NCBI GenBank assembly: GCA_010909165.1
Contig: MU008187.1
Span: 376,247-440,246 of the forward strand
Direction: 5' to 3'
DNA: 64,000 nt
Source of the DNA: Anthoceros angustus
Taxonomy: Eukaryota; Streptophyta; Anthocerotopsida; Anthocerotales; Anthocerotaceae
Positions 57,683 through 64,000 of the stretch are shown here, one piece after another (positions within the stretch are counted from its first letter, which is position 1; each line of letters starts with the position of its first letter). Under the pieces are notes generated by a model, which had not been told where the DNA came from, did no database searches, and saw nothing but the letters and a program-made list of their open reading frames with translations. A program made the translations under genes and the position numbers.

Positions 57683-58650
57683 TCAGTGTTTAGCTGCATT
57701 CTCAGGCTTCTTGCCACCGCCTCCTGAAAATGCCTTCTTACCGCCGTAGATGAGGCACCCCCAGCCTGCCAAACATATTAGCACAAACTGCACCCCACGC
57801 CTTTGTCAGAAAGCTCCACCGCAGCTCAACAGATATGCGAGAAACCTTGAGTTGCAGAAAGCACAAAAAAAAGGGAGGCACAACAACCACGCACATGTTC
57901 CTCCTTCCATTTAAGAGGGTGCATAGGATCCTTCCAGAAGTCGACTTTGGGAGGCTCATCATGATGACCTGTACGTGCAGAAGTCTAGTTAAGCACCACA
58001 TCATGGACGCAAAACATCCTATCTCAGTGAGGTCGAGATATAGCGGATCATTTGCACATCTACGAGTCTGTTTGGGAGCTCGTGGACTGACATCCATCTG
58101 CCAGGAAAACGCCCCGTGACACATGACCAGCATTGCAAAGCAGGCACATTGACAGCCTGCTCTCACCCTAACCTCGCTGGAATCCAAAAAAACCCCTTCC
58201 TGCATCCGCATACCATTCCTGCTTTCTCGAGTCTACCGGATGCATTTAGCTGGCCGAATTCAGCACATTCCGGTGACCAATCCCTGACAGCAGAGAAGAG
58301 AAGGTGCGATGCAAAGAGCCGCATTCATCCGGAATTGGCAGCCTCATGACATGCGGATGTGCAGAATCGGAGCTACCTGACCAAGCGTTCCCTGGACAAC
58401 CAGATCCTGCACCACAAGCAGTGGCTGTGCAGCCATTCGGCTTCCAAACAGCCGAGACAAGCAGGAAACGAAGCTTCGGGACCGAGTGGAGGAGCAGGAT
58501 CGAGATAGCTGACTCACCAGTCGCCATGCCGCGGGAGGTGCAGCGGGAGGCAGACAGTCCAGCAGCCCTGGCAGAAGAAGAAGACGCAGCGGCCGAGGAA
58601 GGGAACAGTCGGCGCGCAGCGCGCCCTGCCATCGCCATCGCCATCGCCAT
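57683..58650 (-). CDS. Small mitochondrial inner-membrane-type protein
   Basis: Four exons (58650-58518, 58406-58377, 57968-57895, 57787-57683) give 113 aa with consistent phases. The start MAMAMAMAGRAARRLF and the Ser/Ala/Arg-rich stretch form a typical mitochondrial presequence. The mature part reads GHHDEPPKVDFWKDP, LKWKEEHFVLICLAGWGC and LIYGGKKAFSGGGGKK, one membrane span with a short basic Gly-rich tail. The KWKEEHFV...GWG...YGG pattern suggests a small respiratory-chain accessory subunit conserved in plants; I cannot name it. It starts 236 bp from the divergent RPB7-like gene. Choosing the nearer acceptor at 57766 would break the frame. Confidence 0.7.
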
Positions 58651-58886
58651 GCCTGCAGCAGCAGCAGCGGCGATGCGACGATGCGATGCGATACCAACCA
58701 AGAGCAGAGGAGCCGCAGATGGAGCAGGCGCAAGAGCGTTACTTTACTTACGAGGTAGACATGAGCTAGGGCGCTTTGTCCACTATTGCCGTCAGCTTTT
58801 CTCTACAAAAGCGAGCTCCTAAGCTAAGGCCAAGGTGGCGGGGTGGTGACTTGGCTTGAAGAGAAGAGGAGGGGAAGGCGCCCACC
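58651..58886. promoter_or_regulatory. Bidirectional promoter interval
   Basis: These 236 bp separate the ATGs of two divergent genes (mitochondrial small protein, RPB7-like). The stretch contains GCAGCAGCAGC and ACGATGCGATGCGAT words and no evident TATA box. It must hold both core promoters and 5' UTRs. Confidence 0.45.
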
Positions 58887-60009
58887 ATGTTCTTCGAGGT
58901 GGCGCTGAAGCAGATGGTGCTGCTGAAGCCGCACGAGCTGGGAGAGGGCGTCTTCTTCCAGAAAAACCTCATTTGCCGGCTGCTGGAGAACGTGAGCAAG
59001 GTTCCATGCACGGAGGAGCACGGCTACATTGTGACTGTGCGGAACATCAAGAGCATCACCGACGGCATCATCCGAGCCGACACCGGCTCCGTGGTGTTCT
59101 GGGTGGAGTTCAATGCTATCGTGCTCAACCTGCACGAAGGGGAGGTGCTGGAGGCGGAGGTGGACATTGTCAGTAACAAGGGCTGCAATTGCGTTGCAGG
59201 CCCCATCGGCGTCTTCCTCCCTGTAGGGAACATGCCGGACTTCGAATACAAGCCCGGCGTCGACACTGCCTACAATGCATTCAAGGGCAGAGGTACATCC
59301 TCCAGAGCTTCTGCACAGTCTTGTGTCTCACTTCTCCACGCTGCTTCCTCGCCTTGCTTTGATGACATCTTGACGTCAAGGCCGTCCCCAAATTGCAGAC
59401 GGCGCGGAGATAACCAAAGGCAGCATCATCCGTGTGCTGATCTTTGCCAAGGCCTGGAAGCATGAAGAACGAACTCACAAGTATGCAGGTACCCTGGCCA
59501 GGAATTTCCTCGGCTTGGTACCCGACTTCGTTGCCGAAAACCTTCAGTCGAGGGAAGGCGACGAAGCTCCAGCTGCTGATGCCCCTGCTGCTGAGGATGT
59601 CGATGTCCCAATGCCTGATGCAACTTGTCCTCAGAATGACACTCTCGCTGAAGCCGGAAGCAAAGGCTGCCCTGCCGCGCCGCCGCATGCCGGCGAAGAA
59701 GCGCCACTCAAGGATGGAGCTGATTCGGAAGACAAGGATGAAGCTGATTCGAAAGACGAGGAGGAAGCTGATTCGAAAGACGAGGAGGAAGCTAATTCGG
59801 ATGACCAACCTTCAGACAGCAGCCCGGCAGCCTCTCCTTCCCCCACACCTGCCACGGAGAATTCCAGAACCGGCAGAGGCAGCGCTACCCGGTCCAAGGC
59901 CACACGAGTTGTGAGCAGCGACGAGGAAGACAACGTAGTGCCGAAGAAGAAGCAGCAGCAGCAGCCAGGGCGGCATACTGTAGTGGATTTGAGTGACGAC
60001 AGTGAATAG
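58887..60009 (+). CDS. RPB7-family RNA polymerase subunit with long acidic tail
   Basis: Two exons (58887-59292 and 59399-60009, intron 106 nt) give 338 aa. Residues 1 to about 185 are an RPB7/Rpc25 fold: MFFEVALKQMVLLKPHELGE, YIVTVRNIKSITDGIIRADT, VVFWVEFNAIVLNLHEGEVL and an S1-like OB part with CVAGPIGVFLPVGNMPDFEY. The MPDFEYKPG and IIRVLIFAKAWKHEERTHKY stretches resemble the Pol IV/V subunit NRPD7/NRPE7 more than Pol II NRPB7, from memory. Residues after about 190 form a tail rich in Asp, Glu, Ser and Pro with ADSKDEEE repeats and a basic patch (KKKQQQQPGRH), absent from standard 176-residue RPB7. ATG 58887 has a strong CCCACC context. Its stop is 61 bp from the convergent TPR gene. Confidence 0.85.
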
Positions 60010-60070
60010 CAGACGGCTTGGAATACGGCTTTACATGTAGCACTTTTGTAGTGGTATACATCTGTAGTCC

Positions 60071-61527
60071 TTACTGTATGGTAAGGAAATCGGACATAGC
60101 TCGGATCATAGAAGGAAGCCATTGCATTTCTGTGGACAACCACCTGCAAAAATGGCACGGAAGTAAGAGACTTAGAAAACAAGCTGGAGAGCAAGGCAGA
60201 GGAAGGGGGAAGACGGGGTGGGGAAAGGATAGCCTAATTACCGAATATCGTTATATCTTGGTTCCTGCGTCTGCACGAACTCCTCCTCTGCTCGGCTTCT
60301 TTGGCCCTCAGTCCAAAGCACCGCAGCCAGTGCTGCATGAGCTTCTCCGTAGTTAGGGTACTTGCGAACAAGGCCTTGAAACAGCTTTTTTGACTCCTCG
60401 CGACGATCGAGCTGAAAGGCAAAAGAAAAGGGTAAGTGTGAGAACGTGCGGCAGGAGTCGAGGACTGGCAGCAACGAAGGGAGCGGAAAGCTCACCTCAA
60501 ACAGAACCATTGCTTGCTTCAGCCGGTACCCGGCAATGCCAGGGGCCAGGGCTGACGCCTTGGCGTAAGAAGTCAGGGCTGAGTCGTAATCCTTCACGCG
60601 GACTTGCACATTACCAAGATTGAACCAGGCGGCATACTCCTGCATCACATGGGAGAGTATGTTTCTCACATGGAAGCGCTGTGTGAGGTGATCGATTCTG
60701 TAGAAAAGCCCTGGCAGAAGGCGGGGATAGGGAAGCTCCTAGGAGCATTACCTTAGGATCGCTAGCAATGGCCAATTTGCAATCGGAGATGGCGTCCTGG
60801 TAGCGTCCGAGTGCCTAGCAGGCCACCAGATCAGCCGATGAAATTAGCAGAGTTACGACAAGTCGAGAACCTGCAGGACACTGATGCAACGTGAGAAGAG
60901 AAGGCAGCAGGAAGACAAGACAGCAAGCCGAAGGACAAAAGGTAAGCAGAAGGTAGCGACCTCGTACGCGATGGCTCGGTTCAGCAACGGCACTGGAGCT
61001 TGCGGAGCCAAGCGCACTGCGGTGGAGAAGTCGTTGGCAGCTTCTTGGTACCTCTGCAAAGAGAGCCTGACGCTTCCGCGGTTGGACCACAGGCTGGCAC
61101 TCTCCGGCTCCTGTTCCAGCAGCCTGGTGAAGAGCTGGTCGGCGTAGGCGAAGTCTCCCGCCACAGCCGCTCTCAGCGCCTCCTGCAGCCCCTGGCTCTC
61201 CACATCCCTGAGCCTCACCGTGCTTGCTCCTCCTGATCCTGATGCTGCCTGCGGCATCCCAGCAGCAGCCAGCACCGTTGCAAGCCCTAGCAGCGCCTCC
61301 CGCCTCAGCCGCTGCTGGAGCCGCACTCTTCCATCTCCGCTCACTGGCTGGCAAGGAGCAGATGCAAAACTGCAGATGTAGGCCACAATCCTCGCCGAGC
61401 TGGAGCTGGAGCTGGAGCAAGATCTGAAACTGGAGATGGAGCAGGATCTGGAACTGGAGCTGGAGCGGGACTTGGCACTAGAGCTGGAGCAGGAGCAGAA
61501 CACCGCTGGAGCAGGGAGCGTGGACAT
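60071..61527 (-). CDS. Plastid-targeted TPR protein
   Basis: Five exons (61527-60961, 60814-60752, 60639-60496, 60411-60242, 60143-60071) give 338 aa. The N-terminus is a long Ser/Arg/Cys-rich transit peptide, partly coded by repeated AGCTCCAGCTCC words. A hydrophobic stretch (EALLGLATVLAAAGMPQAAS) could be a thylakoid signal. TPR helices follow: AAVAGDFAYADQLFTRLLEQ, SLWSNRGSVRLSLQRYQEAA, ALGRYQDAISDCKLAIASDP, WFNLGNVQVRVKDYDSALTS and YGEAHAALAAVLWTEGQR. The last exon adds WLSTEMQWLPSMIRAMSDFL, matching the R-W-P...DFL end of plastid TPR proteins such as SLOW GREEN 1-type members. If exon 4 is read through, the protein ends at NDIR, so the last splice matters. Exact orthology is uncertain. 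Confidence 0.85.
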
Positions 61528-62675
61528 AGCGGCTACCAGCAGCGGCAGCGAGCAGGCTCGAGGAGAGATCTGCCGGGCTGGACATCATCAACATTCATGG
61601 CGTCGCATTGGTGAGAGGCAGGTCCAACCTCAGCAGCGAGCGGGCTGGGATATTTCGTGCAATGTTTGATGGAGCTTGGCTGGGCCAGTGGCGTGGCTGC
61701 GCTTGCTGCGACGTCCGGCTCTTCCGCCGACAGTCGACTTGCGTGTTTCTGTACAGATTTGGTAGCAAGCATGTTCCAACCAAATACATACCAATAGGCA
61801 GAGAGAGTACAGAGGTCATCAGGGTGGCCGGTGGTGGCGGACGCCAATGTCAGAGACGACAAGCAGGGCCAGGAGTCGACTTTCACTCAGGCTGGAGGTC
61901 ACCCAGTTTTTTATTATCACATCCGGTATGTCTTGCAATGCAACCCACTTTTGTCCCGGCTGACGTGTATGTACAAAAGGCCATTACAGGGCGCCGGTGA
62001 ATCCGTATCCCATCACAGATCTGGCGCAATTCAATTCAATTCAATCCGGCGCAAATTCCACCTTTGCAAATTGGGTGCAAAAAGTGCGTGAAGGATCCCG
62101 TAGGCGAAGGCGGTACACAAACAGCCGTAGGTGGTGAGGTGGATCGGGTACAGTGTACGTATTTGTGTGTATCGTTTTGAGGAAAAGTTTCGTAGCCCTC
62201 GAGTTTCTCCTTCGTCTTGCGGCTTACAGCTTGCCTGCTGCAGCTGCTGCTACAGCGCGCGTGCGGGCTGCCTTCGCTGCTGCTGCTGCTCCCGGGGCAT
62301 CGCGCGCCCGCGTCGGCCGAACCCCTGCCTGCACTGATCGCCCGCCGCGCCGCCGGCTTCCTGGATCCTTCTGCTGTTTGCTCGGCCATAGCTGCAGCAT
62401 CCTGCACGGCGGAGCTCGGCTGGGACGGGCGCGGGGCTCGCGCATTGGATTCGCGGCTGCTGGAGCTCGGAGCTGGCGGAATGCGGGGGAGGATGGGGCG
62501 GTGAGCCATGGGTGGAGGGACGGCGTGGTTGGACTTTGCGGGCGGGAATTGCGTCGTGAGGGTTGAATTCCAGGGCGGAGGGGCTGGAGCCTGAGCGGGA
62601 GGTGGAGGTGGATTGGATTGGACTGCGGGACTGTGGGACTGGGGGGCGGGCGGGCTTAGCTAGTTGGTGAAGCTC
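61528..62675. promoter_or_regulatory. Divergent upstream region of TPR and REVEILLE genes
   Basis: The interval between two divergent start codons is about 1.15 kb. It is GC-rich at both ends and less so at 61900-62170. A short ATTCAATTCAATTCAAT run is at 62030-62043. I found no clear evening element, G-box or TATA. No coding sequence with a domain is seen. Confidence 0.4.
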
Positions 62676-64000
62676 ATGAATGCTGGCGTCGAGATGTTTG
62701 GGGTAATAGCGGCAGGCTCTTCTCTGCCTAACATGGCCAGCTCCGTGGGAGTGACGGAGGAGGGTTCTAAGAAGATCCGTAAGCCTTATACCATCACTAA
62801 ATCCAGGGAGAGCTGGACGGAGCAGGAGCACGATAAGTTCCTGGAAGCGTTGCAGCTGTGAGTTTGCTTGTGCCAGACTCCATCTGCGGTGCGGGTTGTG
62901 GGTTTGCTTGGGGCACCTGTTGGTGTTGGCGGTCGCTTCTGATGCCCGCGGCCGCTTTGTGGGATGGATGAGGTTCGTGTGTTGGGATGAGGTGTCGGGA
63001 TTCTCACGCCGCCGCCTTGCCTTCCCGTGTGCGTGCAGGTTCGATCGAGATTGGAAGAAGATTGAAGCTTTTGTTGGTTCCAAGACTGTTATCCAGGTTT
63101 GGGAGCCTCAAAACCTTACTTACCCTCGTCCACTTTCTCCTGTCTCAATGGTGGTGTAAGTGTGAGTCGGTGTGAGGGGGAAGCAGCTGGCGCTGGGGTG
63201 GGTGGAGTGTGGGGTGCCATCAATCATGCTGCCCTCTCGTTGATGCAGATTCGGAGCCACGCTCAAAAGTATTTCCTCAAAGTACAAAAGAATGGCACTG
63301 GAGAACATGTGCCTCCTCCCAGGCCTAAGCGCAAGTCTGCCCAACCGTATCCTCAGAAAGCACCCAAAAGTGGTGAGGCCCATCTCAAGGCTGCTATGTC
63401 CATGATGCATCATGTCCACATTCTGTATCTGTCCAGTGCGCTCTATCTTATACCTGCTTTTCTGTTTCAGTCCCAGTACAACCTCTCGTTTCTCGTGCAT
63501 TGCCTTCTTCCACTGCACAGGCCGATCCTATCTACGCTATGGGGCAGCAGCAGTGTGCTGTCTATGCTGCTTCCGCCACAACGAGTCCTACAGTGTCTGC
63601 ATGGGTGCAGCATTCTGTTCCGCCTCCTGGTACAATAACATATGTACCGAAAGGTAAGTTTATTTCTCATCTTGGACTAGCAAGTTATTTTTTAGCTTGG
63701 ACTATTCTCATGTGGCGTTTGCAACTACCCATCAAGCACCATTGCTTGTTCCTTTCCGTCAGGTTTTTCACTCTGTTGTGGCCCTCGCGCAGATGGAACT
63801 TCCGTCGGCTTGATGGTAGGCAGGAATCGGAGCAGTAGCAGCACTGGGAGCTCTTCTGGAGGATGGGTGCAACAGATCCTACCCGCTGGAAAAGTTAACC
63901 AAGAAGCCTCCTTGCGAGGCATGTACTTGGATCTTGTCTTTTGCTACTTGTCTTTCCTGGAGCGCTTAGTTGTGAATTTGAGCTTTAGATATTATGTGCC
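62676..64000 (+). CDS. REVEILLE/LHY-type single-MYB (SHAQKYF) transcription factor, 3' end outside window
   Basis: Exons: 62676-62857, 63039-63096, 63249-63372, 63471-63653 and 63793 to at least about 63927. The MYB-like domain has [40 protein letters not shown] and [20 protein letters not shown], the plant CCA1/REVEILLE signature with SHAQKYF. It is followed by a basic Pro-rich [16 protein letters not shown], as in REVEILLE 8/LCL proteins. Later exons encode Ser/Thr/Gln-rich sequence ([28 protein letters not shown]). Family members bind the evening element and set the circadian clock. Exon 5 probably splices out near CGAGGCAT|GTAC; the rest lies beyond 64000. An upstream in-frame GTG exists, but ATG 62676 is the better start. 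Confidence 0.92.

Noticed and set aside
57766-57786. Nearer acceptor for the last exon of the small mitochondrial gene
   Set aside because: It leaves a one-base phase error; the acceptor at 57788 gives the membrane span in frame.

Overview
This window is nuclear DNA of a land plant. Genes have many canonical GT-AG introns, and the gene set includes a DYW-type PPR protein, a REVEILLE-type MYB, plastid- and mitochondrion-targeted proteins, a root-cap/LEA-type wall protein and a plant APY7-like apyrase. Introns are very short (mostly 50 to 190 nt, many near 100) and genes are tightly packed. With a DYW:KP-like PPR protein, this points to a lycophyte such as Selaginella. The species is inference, not something I could search.

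Layout. 1-12.5 kb is a transposon graveyard. It holds Ty3/gypsy gag, protease and RT pieces on the minus strand with internal tandem duplications, two diverged copies of another retroelement segment, a 1.6 kb tandem duplication carrying broken protein-kinase genes, a short LTR with a tRNA-Met-type primer binding site, a frameshifted ORF and a decayed hAT transposase. 12.9-18.2 kb is an intact 20-exon SMC2 condensin gene. 18.6-31.1 kb is a compact gene cluster: root-cap family protein (-), APY7-like apyrase (-), seryl-tRNA synthetase (-), TTM3-like CYTH phosphatase (+), GFA/CENP-V-like zinc protein (+) and an unrecognised plastid-type membrane protein (-). 31.1-33.9 kb is mostly non-coding but carries tRNA-Pro(AGG) and small tandem repeats. 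33.9-37.6 kb is a PPR gene (-) whose C-terminus has the KP and GRP signatures of the DYW:KP class; its central repeat array is broken by deletions. 37.6-42.1 kb is gene-poor, with a broken mitochondrial bL28-like gene and a possible LINE remnant. 42.1-57.3 kb is a giant NT-C2 coiled-coil gene (+) with about fifteen roughly 203-residue repeats; the array is broken by small indels and its 3' part is scrambled. 57.7-64 kb holds a small mitochondrial membrane protein (-), an RPB7-family RNA polymerase subunit with a long acidic tail (+), a plastid TPR protein (-) and the 5' part of a REVEILLE-type MYB gene (+).

I rebuilt exon structures by hand. For every intact gene the exon lengths sum to a multiple of three and the splice phases agree.

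The main theme of the hunt is that repeated DNA here diverges mainly by short deletions, with few substitutions. This holds in the coiled-coil array, the PPR array and several transposon duplications. It may be an assembly artefact or a real deletion process; long reads would decide. The best biological candidate is the DYW:KP-like PPR protein, a class linked to U-to-C RNA editing.
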